This document shows positions 1 through 5,240 of a DNA stretch of 5,350 nucleotides, piece after piece. Made by a program: the position numbers and the translations under genes. Where the stretch lies: assembly GCA_902783705.1 (NCBI GenBank), contig CACZSA010000413.1, positions 1-5,350 of the forward strand. Direction: 5' to 3'. Within the stretch, counting starts at the first letter, position 1, and each line of letters opens with the position of its first letter. Under the pieces are notes generated by a model. The model made no database searches. It was not told the origin of the DNA and saw nothing but the letters and a program-made list of their open reading frames with translations. This stretch comes from an uncultured Ruminococcus sp. (lineage in GTDB: Bacteria; Bacillota; Clostridia; Oscillospirales; CAG-272).

Positions 1-1
1 C

Positions 2-124
2 AACCTCACCGCCCGCGTTTCCGCCCGTTCCACCGCGAGAGCCGGCGACATCATCAACGTTGCCCTCGATATGTCCCGCGTCCACCTGTTCGACAAGGAC
101 ACCGAGCGCTACATCGTTCACTAA
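2..124 (+). CDS. Sugar ABC transporter ATP-binding protein, C-terminal end (MalK/UgpC/MsmX type), partial
   Basis: Only the last 40 codons and the TAA stop are in the window; the 5' part lies upstream. The residues end in DMSRVHLFDKDTERYIVH. This matches the closing strand pattern of the C-terminal TOBE/regulatory domain of MalK/UgpC/MsmX ATPases, which typically end with a 'hlFDkdTe..i' motif. In that family the protein hydrolyses ATP in the cytoplasm to drive carbohydrate import, and in Firmicutes one such ATPase often serves several sugar transporters. No Walker or signature motif can be checked here because they lie upstream. A strong intrinsic terminator follows within 35 bases, so this gene ends its transcription unit and is not part of the downstream operon. 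The family call is good; the sugar substrate cannot be told. Confidence 0.8.
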   Translation, partial: NLTARVSARSTARAGDIINVALDMSRVHLFDKDTERYIVH

Positions 125-157
125 GCAAATTCACGGGTCCGCCCCGGAATGTCCAAG

Positions 158-189
158 CCTCCTGCCCCCAACCCGGGCGGGAGGTTTTT
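158..189 (+). terminator. Intrinsic terminator after the sugar ABC ATPase gene
   Basis: A 10-bp stem (CCTCCTGCCC at 158-167 with GGGCGGGAGG at 175-184, one G-T wobble) closes a 7-base loop and is followed directly by five T residues (185-189). This is a textbook Rho-independent terminator, 33 bases after the upstream stop codon. Confidence 0.88.
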
Positions 190-222
190 CATCTCCGGCA
201 GGACCGAAGTCAGGGAGGCACT

Positions 223-879
223 ATGGTCATCACCGTCCCCGTAAAGGGGTATTTTGAAGAAAATTCGTTCTTTTACATCGACGAGGCGACGGGCCACGGC
301 TTCGCGGTCGATCCCGGCGCAGAGGGGGACCGCCTCGTCGAATACGCGCGCTCGCGGGGCTGGATCATCGAGAAGATCCTTCTGACCCACGGGCATTTCG
401 ATCACACGGGCGGCGTCGCGGCGATGCGGGAGGCGTACGGATGTCCGGTCCTCGCGCACGAGAACGCGAGGGACTACGCGCAGAATCCGAAGTGGAACCT
501 CTCGGTCTTCTGCGGCACGCCAATTCTGCTCGACGATCTCACCCTCGTGCGCGACGGGGACGAGATCGCCCTCGACGCCGATCCGGAGGTGCGCTTCCGC
601 GTGCTCTTCACGCCGGGCCATACGACCGATTCGGTGATCTACTACAACGAGCGGGAGGGCTTCGCATTCACCGGGGACACGATCTTCAAGGGCAGCATCG
701 GAAACGACCGTTTCCCCGGCGGCAGCCTCGAAACCATGCTCGACAGCATCCGCCGGCGCGTCTTTACTCTCCCGCCTGAGACCGTCCTGTTCTCCGGACA
801 CACCAAGGAGACGACCGTCGGCGACGAGATGCGCGGATGGATGTGGGGGAATACGCAGGGGAGTACGCGGCTTCTTTAA
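223..879 (+). CDS. Metallo-beta-lactamase-fold hydrolase, glyoxalase II-like
   Basis: The gene encodes a 218-aa, probably cytoplasmic metallohydrolase with no signal peptide. The full dinuclear metal site is visible: the THGHFDH motif supplies H56, H58, D60 and H61, TPGHT supplies H133, FTGDT supplies D152, and FSGHT supplies H193. The stretch GDTIFKGSIGNDRFPGG (151-167) matches the short bacterial glyoxalase II-like/YcbL group, about 200-215 aa long, which lacks the extra C-terminal helical domain of true glyoxalase II. Members cleave thioesters such as S-lactoylglutathione or unknown esters, and the substrate here cannot be assigned. The start is set by AGGGAGG at 212-218, slightly close to the ATG. 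After TTVGDEM the tail (204-218, RGWMWGNTQGSTRLL) departs from the NPF-type ending usual in the family. The TAA lies inside a perfect inverted repeat (869-888). A terminator separates the gene from the upstream ATPase, and no clear promoter is visible between them. Confidence 0.9.
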   Translation: MVITVPVKGYFEENSFFYIDEATGHGFAVDPGAEGDRLVEYARSRGWIIEKILLTHGHFDHTGGVAAMREAYGCPVLAHENARDYAQNPKWNLSVFCGTPILLDDLTLVRDGDEIALDADPEVRFRVLFTPGHTTDSVIYYNEREGFAFTGDTIFKGSIGNDRFPGGSLETMLDSIRRRVFTLPPETVLFSGHTKETTVGDEMRGWMWGNTQGSTRLL

Positions 880-888
880 AAAGAAGCC
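869..888. repeat. Perfect 9-bp inverted repeat spanning the hydrolase stop codon
   Basis: GGCTTCTTT (869-877) and AAAGAAGCC (880-888) are exact reverse complements around AA, and the TAA stop (877-879) lies at the centre. No T-tract follows on either strand, so it is not a canonical terminator. It may be an mRNA 3'-end stabilising hairpin or the edge of a dispersed repeat. Confidence 0.6.
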
Positions 889-907
889 TGGCAAGAAACT
901 ATCAAAA

Positions 908-973
908 GGGAGAATCGATTGCCGCCCATGAGGTGCAGCGGCTTGATTTGATACAGTATAGCGGCGATCTCCC
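908..973. repeat. Long imperfect inverted repeat in the 880-1143 gap
   Basis: The left arm (908-925, beginning GGGAGAATCG) pairs with the right arm (961-973, GCGGCGATCTCCC). The pairing has 6 + 3 + 4 bp segments, interrupted by a one-base and a four-base bulge on the left side, with a 35-base loop. It lies in the transcribed 3' region of the hydrolase gene, or is a non-coding element of its own. No known RNA family is recognised. Confidence 0.4.
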
Positions 974-997
974 ATCATGTAGGCATGCGCGTCAGAG

Positions 998-1039
998 TGG
1001 GGAGACTGGTGCTATAATTGCCTGTTTTTCCCATTTTTT
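998..1039 (+). terminator. Probable intrinsic terminator ahead of the zinc operon
   Basis: TGGGGAGAC (998-1006) can pair with GTTTTTCCCA (1024-1033), with two G-U pairs and one bulged base. The stem extends inward by GG/CC (1008-1009 with 1021-1022), leaving an 11-base loop. Six T residues (1034-1039) follow. It would end transcription from the hydrolase gene, leaving a 3' untranslated region of about 120 bases. The wobble pairs make the stem moderate, so confidence is limited. Confidence 0.45.
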
Positions 1040-1045
1040 GTGATG

Positions 1046-1061
1046 CGGATGTAAACATTCG
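1046..1061. promoter_or_regulatory. Imperfect dyad upstream of the zinc operon promoter, possible operator
   Basis: CGGATGT-AA-ACATTCG (1046-1061) is a 7-2-7 dyad with 6 of 7 positions symmetric. It ends 21 bases before the -35 hexamer at 1083. The position suits a regulator site, but the sequence does not match the Zur/Fur-type or AdcR consensus that I know, so the regulator is unknown and the dyad may be chance. Confidence 0.2.
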
Positions 1062-1082
1062 GCGCGGGGAGGGGAGCGGGGC

Positions 1083-1111
1083 TTGACAATTCCGCTTTGC
1101 CGTGCTAAAAT
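1083..1111 (+). promoter_or_regulatory. Sigma-A promoter of the zinc-uptake operon
   Basis: TTGACA (1083-1088, perfect -35) and TAAAAT (1106-1111, -10) are separated by exactly 17 bases. TG at 1103-1104 adds an extended -10 element. Transcription should begin near 1117-1119, giving a leader of about 25 bases before the ATG at 1144. Such a strong core promoter implies control by a repressor, but no clear Zur-type palindrome overlaps it. Confidence 0.85.
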
Positions 1112-1143
1112 GACAGCGTATCGGGACGAAAGGAGGGATTGGC

Positions 1144-1443
1144 ATGGCGAAATCGGTGCGCATGCGCGTATGGGCGGCGGCGGTCGCCTTGTTTGTCGTG
1201 CTGTCGCTCCTCGGCTCGGCCCTGTACATGGCCCTCGAGGCTGACCACGACTGCCCGGGCGACGGCTGCCTGATCTGCGCCCGGATCGCGGTATGCCTGC
1301 GGAATTTCACAACCCTCGGCGTCACCCTCACGGTCACGGCGGCGGGATTGACCGCTCTCCGGCATGTGCAGTCCGGGGATCCGGTCCGCACAGCCCCGCG
1401 CGCGGCGACCCCCGTCACGCTTCGGGTCAAGCTCTCCAATTGA
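1144..1443 (+). CDS. Small two-helix membrane protein with a His/Cys loop, first gene of the zinc operon
   Basis: A 99-aa protein of no named family that I can assign. The start is well supported: AGGAGG at 1131-1136 lies 7 bases before the ATG, just behind a strong promoter. A basic N-terminus (K3, R6, R8) precedes a hydrophobic helix at about 10-31. A polar loop follows, with the motif H35-D-C37-x4-C42-x2-C45-x5-C51, then a second hydrophobic stretch at about 55-72 and a basic, Pro/Ala-rich tail. The charge pattern places both ends in the cytoplasm and the His/Cys loop outside the membrane. Four Cys and one His in 17 residues look like a metal-binding or disulfide site. Small proteins with a similar 'DHDC..EDCxIC' loop occur beside zinc transporter genes in other Clostridia as I recall them; this was not checked. 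Metal capture or sensing for the downstream transporter is inferred. Confidence 0.8.
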   Translation: MAKSVRMRVWAAAVALFVVLSLLGSALYMALEADHDCPGDGCLICARIAVCLRNFTTLGVTLTVTAAGLTALRHVQSGDPVRTAPRAATPVTLRVKLSN

Positions 1444-1516
1444 ATCCGGGACACCTCGGCGCCCCTCTGTCGTCATGCGGCGGGGAAGTGCGCCTTTTTC
1501 GGAATTCGGATTCAAT
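1439..1516 (+). promoter_or_regulatory. Structured intergenic leader before the znuA-like gene: perfect 10-bp inverted repeat
   Basis: ATTGAATCCG (1439-1448, overlapping the stop codon of the 99-aa gene) is the exact reverse complement of CGGATTCAAT (1507-1516). The right arm ends three bases before the GGAGG (1519-1523) of the next gene. The 58-base interior contains the terminator-like hairpin at 1458-1499. In the mRNA this long-range stem would present the ribosome binding site at its base and enclose the inner hairpin. Attenuation, mRNA stabilisation or processing are all possible; the sequence does not decide. Confidence 0.45.
1458..1499 (+). terminator. Terminator-like hairpin inside the operon (possible attenuator)
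   Basis: GGCGC (1458-1462) pairs with GCGCC (1490-1494). Inward of a four-base bulge, CCC (1463-1465) can pair with GGG (within 1482-1485). Five T residues follow at 1495-1499. It could act as a partial terminator that lowers expression of the transporter genes relative to the 99-aa protein. The stem is interrupted and the loop is large, so it would be leaky at most. Confidence 0.4.
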
Positions 1517-1534
1517 ATGGAGGTTTTTGTATTT

Positions 1535-2503
1535 ATGAAAAGATTTTTTTCGGCGGCTCTTGCCGCGCTGATGCTCCTCGGCCTGCTCGCCGCCTGCGGA
1601 AAAACGCCCGCGGGAGACGGAGGACTGACCATTGTCACGACGATCTTCCCGGTTTACGACTGGTGCCGCGAGATCCTCGGTGAAGAAGCCGGCGGCGCGG
1701 AGCTCACGATGCTCCTCGACACGGGTGTGGACCTGCACAGCTATCAGCCCACGGCGGCGGACATGGTGAAGATCTCATCGGCGGACGTGTTCGTCTATGT
1801 CGGCGGCGAGAGCGATAAATGGGTAAAGGACGCCCTCGCGACGGCCGGGAACCCGGACAGGATCGTCGTCAACCTGCTGGACGCGCTCGGCGACGCCGCC
1901 CGGGAAGAGGAGCTCGTCGAGGGCATGGAGGGCGAAGAAGAGGACGGCGGCGAGGAGGAAGGACTGGAATACGACGAGCATGTCTGGCTCTCGCTGAAGA
2001 ACGCCGCCGCGCTGGTCTCCTCCCTTGCGGATGCGATTTCAGAAGCCGATCCCGCGCACGCGGACGCCTACCGCGCGAACGCCGGGGACTACATCGCCCG
2101 CCTGAACGCGCTCGACGAGGAATATGCCAAAGCTGTCGCGGAGGGGACGAAGAAGACGATCCTCTTCGGCGACCGGTTCCCGTTCCGGTACCTCGCGGAC
2201 GACTACGGGCTTTCGTACTACGCGGCGTTCTCCGGCTGCTCGGCGGAGACGGAGGTGTCGTTCGAGACGATCGTCTTCCTCGCCCACAAGGTCGACGAGC
2301 TGGGCCTCGGCTGCGTGCTGCAGATCGAGAGCTCGGACGGCTCGATCGCCCGGACGGTGATCGAGAACACGGCGGGGAAGAATCAGACGCCCCTCGTCCT
2401 CGATTCGATGCAGTCCATGACGTCGGAGGACGTGAAGAACGGCGTGACCTATCTCAGCGTGATGGAGACCAATCTGAACGTACTGCGCGAAGCGGTAAAA
2501 TAA
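1535..2503 (+). CDS. znuA: Zinc ABC transporter substrate-binding lipoprotein (ZnuA/AdcA type, cluster A-I)
   Basis: A 322-aa lipoprotein with signal sequence MKRFFSAALAALMLLGLLAAC, lipidated at C21. The mature protein follows the cluster A-I fold. The first lobe begins TIVTTIFPVYDW (32-43), and LHSYQPTAADM (67-77) holds metal ligand H68. An acidic loop (124-148) has 15 Glu/Asp in 25 residues, and DEHVWLS (147-153) gives ligand H149. FGDRFPFRY (211-219) opens the second lobe, and D290 is the likely C-terminal acidic ligand. The third histidine usual in ZnuA (FHDAF) is Gly-Asp here, and the loop is acidic rather than His-rich. High-affinity zinc is the most likely cargo; manganese is the alternative. 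The start at 1535 is chosen because GGAGG at 1519-1523 precedes it by 11 bases and it opens the signal peptide. It is followed after 8 bases by the ATPase gene. Confidence 0.9.
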   Translation: MKRFFSAALAALMLLGLLAACGKTPAGDGGLTIVTTIFPVYDWCREILGEEAGGAELTMLLDTGVDLHSYQPTAADMVKISSADVFVYVGGESDKWVKDALATAGNPDRIVVNLLDALGDAAREEELVEGMEGEEEDGGEEEGLEYDEHVWLSLKNAAALVSSLADAISEADPAHADAYRANAGDYIARLNALDEEYAKAVAEGTKKTILFGDRFPFRYLADDYGLSYYAAFSGCSAETEVSFETIVFLAHKVDELGLGCVLQIESSDGSIARTVIENTAGKNQTPLVLDSMQSMTSEDVKNGVTYLSVMETNLNVLREAVK

Positions 2504-2511
2504 GGAAGAAC

Positions 2512-3216
2512 ATGACACAGCTCAAATGCACAGGCCTGACCCTCGGTTACGAAGGTCGGGCGATTCTCGAAAACCTGAATTTTGAAGTCGAAGCGGGGGA
2601 CTATCTCTGCATCGTCGGCGAGAACGGGGCGGGGAAGTCCACCCTCATGCGGACCATCCTCGGCCTCCAGCCCGCGATGAGCGGATCGGTGGAGTTCGGC
2701 GGCGGTGTCACGCGGCGGGAGATCGGGTATCTCCCCCAGCAGACGCCCGTCCAGCGGGATTTCCCGGCGTCGGTGCGCGAGGTCGTTTTGTCGGGATGCC
2801 TCCCGCGGCAGGGACTGCGGCCCTTCTATGCGAAGGAGGACCGGGACCGGGCGGCGGAGGCGATGGAGCGGCTCGGGATCACGGCTCTCGCGCGGCGGTG
2901 CTACCGGGAGCTCTCCGGCGGTCAGCAGCAGCGGGTCCTGCTCGCGCGCGCCCTCTGCGCAACGCGGAAGCTTCTCCTGCTCGACGAGCCGACGGCGGGT
3001 CTCGATCCGCACGTGACGGCGGAGATGTACCGCCTGATCGACGGGCTGAACCACGACGAGATCACGGTCATCATGATCTCCCACGATCTGGAGGCGGCGC
3101 TGACCTGGGCGAAGACGATCCTGCACGTCGGCGGGCGCGTCTGGTTCGGACCTGCGGAGCGCTACCGGACCGAGGGGATCGGCTTTGCGGCAGAGAGGGG
3201 AGGCGCGGCTTTATGA
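2512..3216 (+). CDS. znuC: Zinc ABC transporter ATP-binding protein (ZnuC type)
   Basis: A 234-aa cytoplasmic ATPase that powers metal import through the ZnuB-like permease. All expected elements are present: Walker A GENGAGKST (36-44), Q-loop YLPQQ (73-77), signature LSGGQQQR (134-141), Walker B LLLLDEP (154-160), D-loop AGLD (162-165) and the switch H191 in MISHD. The Q-loop context YLPQQTPVQRDFPASVREVV is typical of the manganese/zinc/iron ABC-3 ATPases, whose next segment is normally 'v.dvVl.G'. It is slightly shorter than E. coli ZnuC (about 250 aa) and lacks a His-rich C-terminal tail, as is usual in Firmicutes. The start is at 2512, with AAGGAAG directly upstream overlapping the end of the znuA-like gene. 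The stop overlaps the permease start as ATGA (3213-3216), implying coupled translation. The family is certain; zinc rather than manganese rests on context. Confidence 0.93.
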   Translation: MTQLKCTGLTLGYEGRAILENLNFEVEAGDYLCIVGENGAGKSTLMRTILGLQPAMSGSVEFGGGVTRREIGYLPQQTPVQRDFPASVREVVLSGCLPRQGLRPFYAKEDRDRAAEAMERLGITALARRCYRELSGGQQQRVLLARALCATRKLLLLDEPTAGLDPHVTAEMYRLIDGLNHDEITVIMISHDLEAALTWAKTILHVGGRVWFGPAERYRTEGIGFAAERGGAAL

Positions 3217-4079
3217 CGTTCTTTGAGACGCTGTCCTTCTATTTCACCTTCCCCTTCGTGCGCTACGCGCTCATCGTCGGGGTACTCGTCGCGCTCTGCT
3301 CGTCGCTCTTCGGGGTGACGCTCGTGCTCAAGCGCTTCTCGTTCATCGGCGACGGACTCTCCCACGTGGCGTTCGGCGCGACGGCGCTGGCCTCGGTGCT
3401 CAAGCTCTCGGACCGCTTCGAGATGCCCGCGGTCCTCGCCCTGACGATCCTCTGCGCCGTCCTGCTCCTGCGCACGGGACAGGGGGCGAAGATCGGCGGC
3501 GACGCGGCGGTGGCGATGATCTCCGTCGGCGCGCTGGCGATGGGCTACCTGATCCTCAACGTCTGGGGCACGTCCGCGAACCTCTCGGGCGACGTCTGCT
3601 CGACTTTGTTCGGCTCGACGTCCATTCTGACGCTTTCGAAGAACGAGGTCTGGCTGTCGGTGATCCTCTCAGTGATCGTCGTGGCGGTCTTCGTGCTCTT
3701 CTACAACAAGATTTTCGCCGTGACCTTCGACGAGGGCTTCGCGCGCGCGACCGGGATCCCGGCGGGGGCGTACAATCTCCTCGTGGCGGTCTTCACGGCG
3801 GTCATCATCGTGCTCGCGATGAATCTCGTCGGCTCCCTGCTCATCTCCGCGCTCATCATTTTCCCCGCGCTCTCGGCGATGCGGGTCTTCCGCAGCTTCC
3901 GGGCGGTGACGGTCTGCGCGGCGGTGCTGTCGGTGCTCTGCGCGGCGGCGGGGATCCTCGTCTCGATCATCGGAGGCACGCCCGTCGGGTCCACGATCGT
4001 GGCGGTCGACATCGCGGCGTTCCTCGTCTTCACCCTCGCGGGACGGCTCCTGCGGTTCAAAGGAGGTACTGTGAAATGA
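3213..4079 (+). CDS. znuB: Zinc ABC transporter permease (ZnuB type, ABC-3 family)
   Basis: A 288-aa polytopic membrane protein that forms the metal channel with the ATPase encoded just before it. Hydrophobic segments lie at about 15-38, 51-64, 71-87, 99-116, 146-164, 188-223, 230-254 and 256-278, fitting the 7-9 helices of the ABC-3 family. Diagnostic motifs are LKRFSFIGDGLSHVAFG (39-55), the cytoplasmic coupling segment FDEGFARATGIP (172-183) that contacts the ATPase, and VGSLLISALIIFPA (206-219). GGGGAGG at 3197-3203 sets the start 9 bases downstream, which overlaps the upstream stop by four bases. The TGA stop (4077-4079) in turn overlaps the ATG of the next lipoprotein. No defect is seen. 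Confidence 0.93.
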   Translation: MTFFETLSFYFTFPFVRYALIVGVLVALCSSLFGVTLVLKRFSFIGDGLSHVAFGATALASVLKLSDRFEMPAVLALTILCAVLLLRTGQGAKIGGDAAVAMISVGALAMGYLILNVWGTSANLSGDVCSTLFGSTSILTLSKNEVWLSVILSVIVVAVFVLFYNKIFAVTFDEGFARATGIPAGAYNLLVAVFTAVIIVLAMNLVGSLLISALIIFPALSAMRVFRSFRAVTVCAAVLSVLCAAAGILVSIIGGTPVGSTIVAVDIAAFLVFTLAGRLLRFKGGTVK

Positions 4080-4558
4080 AACGGATGCTTTGTGTATTGG
4101 CGGCGCTTCTGCTCCTCGCGCTCCCGTCCTGCGGAAAGGCGGAGGAGCCGGAGCTCGCGGCGGATGCGCCTTCGGCGGAAGGCGTCGGCAGCGCGTCGGA
4201 GAAGGCGAAATCCGGCGGATTCGACGTCGATCTGACGCTCATGAGCTCGACGATGGTCTATTCCGAGGTCTACAACATGATGGCGATGCCGGACGATTAC
4301 GTCGGGAAGACGGTGCGGATGAAGGGGACCTTCGCGGCATACCCCGGGGAGGACCGGAACTATTACGTCTGCTTCATCGCGGACGCGGCGGCGTGCTGTC
4401 AGCAGGGGATGGAATTCGTTCTCGACGGGGAGTACGTCTACCCGGACGACTACCCCGCGGAGGGGACGGAGATCACCGTGAGCGGCGTTTTTGACACCTA
4501 TTACGAGGGCGAATACATGCGCTACTGCCAGCTCATCGACGCCCGGATGACGTACTGA
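4076..4558 (+). CDS. Small lipoprotein of unknown function with CxxxDAAxCC motif, first of a tandem pair
   Basis: A 160-aa protein with a lipoprotein signal, MKRMLCVLAALLLLALPSC, lipidated at C19. A low-complexity Glu/Ala linker (20-48) leads to one compact domain (about 50-160). The core runs DVDLTLMSSTMVYSEVYNM (50-68), then YVGKTVRMKGTFAAY (75-89), then C99-x3-DAAA-C107-C108, GMEF (111-114) and YPAEGTEITVSGVF (126-139). The 'Y.GK.V...G.F' strand followed by 'G.EITV.G.F' suggests a small beta-barrel, possibly OB-like; this is an inference from pattern. AGGAGG at 4061-4066 precedes the ATG by 9 bases, and the ATG overlaps the permease stop. The adjacent cysteines could bind metal or form disulfides. 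The position immediately after znuB implies a role in extracytoplasmic metal handling, but none is demonstrated. I recall similar hypothetical lipoproteins beside zinc transporters in Clostridia; this was not checked. Confidence 0.85.
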   Translation: MKRMLCVLAALLLLALPSCGKAEEPELAADAPSAEGVGSASEKAKSGGFDVDLTLMSSTMVYSEVYNMMAMPDDYVGKTVRMKGTFAAYPGEDRNYYVCFIADAAACCQQGMEFVLDGEYVYPDDYPAEGTEITVSGVFDTYYEGEYMRYCQLIDARMTY

Positions 4559-5073
4559 TGCGGCGGGCGGTCTGCGTCCTCGCCGTGCTTCTCGCCTGCG
4601 CGGCGTGTACCCGGAGCGGAGGCGAGGCGGATGCTGCGCTCCATGCCGATCTGCCCGCTGAGGGCGTGGGATACACGGCGGAGTTCTCGGAGCGGGCGGA
4701 GACGGAGCCGTCCGACGGATATGCGGCAATCGATCTCGATCTGACGGGGCTGAATCCGACGATGCTCTACGCCGAGGTGAGCCACATGAACAGCGCGCCC
4801 GCGGAATACGACGGGAAGGTCGTGCGGTTCCGGGGGACGTTTGCGGCGATCCCCGCGCGGGACGGGGTACAGCTCGTGTGCCGGGCGGTGGACGCGGCGG
4901 GATGCTGCTATGAGCCGATCGAATTCCTCCCCCGCGACGCGGAGGCATGGGCGGACGAATCGGCCTACCCCGCGGAGGGGGAAGAGATCACGGTGACCGG
5001 GCGCTTCGAAGCGTACGCGATCAACGAGTACATGACGTACGCGCGGATCTGCGGGGCGGAAATCGAACGGTAA
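4558..5073 (+). CDS. Small lipoprotein of unknown function, paralog of the preceding gene
   Basis: A 171-aa protein related along its length to the preceding lipoprotein, and so probably a tandem duplicate that has diverged. The signal MRRAVCVLAVLLACAAC offers two lipidation cysteines; C14 in LLAC fits the lipobox better than C17. Shared blocks are PAEGVG (33-38), IDLDLTGLNPTMLYAEVSHM (58-77), YDGKVVRFRGTFAA (84-97), C108-x3-DAAG-C116-C117, IEF (121-123), YPAEGEEITVTGRFEAY (137-153) and EYMTY (157-161). The insert before YPAEG is a few residues longer than in its sister. The start overlaps the upstream stop as TGATG, and no clear Shine-Dalgarno site precedes it, so translation probably depends on coupling. 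Conservation of the Cys-Cys motif and loss of similarity elsewhere suggest that the cysteines matter. Function unknown; last gene of the operon. Confidence 0.83.
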   Translation: MRRAVCVLAVLLACAACTRSGGEADAALHADLPAEGVGYTAEFSERAETEPSDGYAAIDLDLTGLNPTMLYAEVSHMNSAPAEYDGKVVRFRGTFAAIPARDGVQLVCRAVDAAGCCYEPIEFLPRDAEAWADESAYPAEGEEITVTGRFEAYAINEYMTYARICGAEIER

Positions 5074-5082
5074 AGCGAAGAC

Positions 5083-5124
5083 AAAGGGAGGCGCGTATGT
5101 TTTCCCCGTCATACGCGCTCTTTC
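5083..5124 (+). terminator. Probable intrinsic terminator of the zinc operon
   Basis: GCGCGTATG (5091-5099) and CATACGCGC (5110-5118) form a perfect 9-bp stem with a 10-base loop. The flanking AAAGGGAG and TCTTT can extend it with a bulge and G-U pairs. A pyrimidine-rich, T-rich run follows (5119-5135) rather than a pure T-tract. It starts about 10-18 bases after the last stop codon, so its position supports the call. Confidence 0.6.
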
Positions 5125-5139
5125 TGTATTCTTTTGGAT

Positions 5140-5160
5140 TGCGCGCTGGCGCTTGCGGAT
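5140..5160. repeat. 21-base direct repeat, copy 1
   Basis: A 21-base sequence beginning TGCGCGCTGGCG and ending CTTGCGGAT recurs exactly at 5215-5235, 75 bases downstream. Similarity continues weakly beyond it (GAAGGGATC here against TAGGAATC in copy 2). It lies in non-coding DNA. Confidence 0.8.
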
Positions 5161-5214
5161 GAAGGGATCTGCACCTTCCGTGCAAAAGAAGGGGGAGGAC
5201 ATTTTCTCGTGTCC

Positions 5215-5235
5215 TGCGCGCTGGCGCTTGCGGAT
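5215..5235. repeat. 21-base direct repeat, copy 2
   Basis: Exact copy of 5140-5160. The ten bases GTCCTGCGCG at 5211-5220, overlapping the start of this copy, recur at 5265-5274 followed by GACGGCGC, which looks like a degenerate third copy. Period and spacing do not fit a CRISPR array. Confidence 0.8.
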
Positions 5236-5240
5236 TAGGA

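Noticed and set aside
869..888. Perfect inverted repeat as intrinsic terminator of the hydrolase gene
   Set aside because: Only two bases separate the arms, and no T-tract follows on either strand.
121..978. 285-codon open frame on the minus strand opposite the hydrolase
   Set aside because: It is antisense to a gene with complete catalytic motifs. Its translation is Arg/Val/Pro-rich with no recognisable domain, as expected for the complement of GC-rich coding DNA.
1010..1018. TGCTATAAT, a perfect extended -10 element
   Set aside because: No acceptable -35 lies 16-18 bases upstream, and the bases form the loop of a terminator-like hairpin. The promoter at 1083-1111 is much better placed.
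837..1043. 68-codon plus-strand frame overlapping the hydrolase end
   Set aside because: No ribosome binding site, no domain, and it runs through three inverted repeats and a T-rich tract.
1364..1534. Upstream in-frame starts for the znuA-like gene (1364 and 1517)
   Set aside because: They would place Arg/Pro-rich or spacer residues before a perfect lipoprotein signal peptide. GGAGG at 1519-1523 points to the ATG at 1535, and it overlaps the alternative start at 1517.
1819..2511. Long 5' extension of the znuC frame
   Set aside because: The extension is out of frame with, and overlaps, the znuA-like gene and is Arg-rich. Homology begins only at the ATG at 2512.
3701..4948. 415-codon minus-strand open frame opposite znuB and the lipoproteins
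   Set aside because: Arg/Pro-rich low-complexity translation without family motifs; the plus strand carries three well-supported coupled genes here.
5140..5235. Direct repeats as a CRISPR array
   Set aside because: Only two exact 21-base copies with a 54-base interval and one degenerate copy; no regular repeat-spacer pattern and no cas genes.
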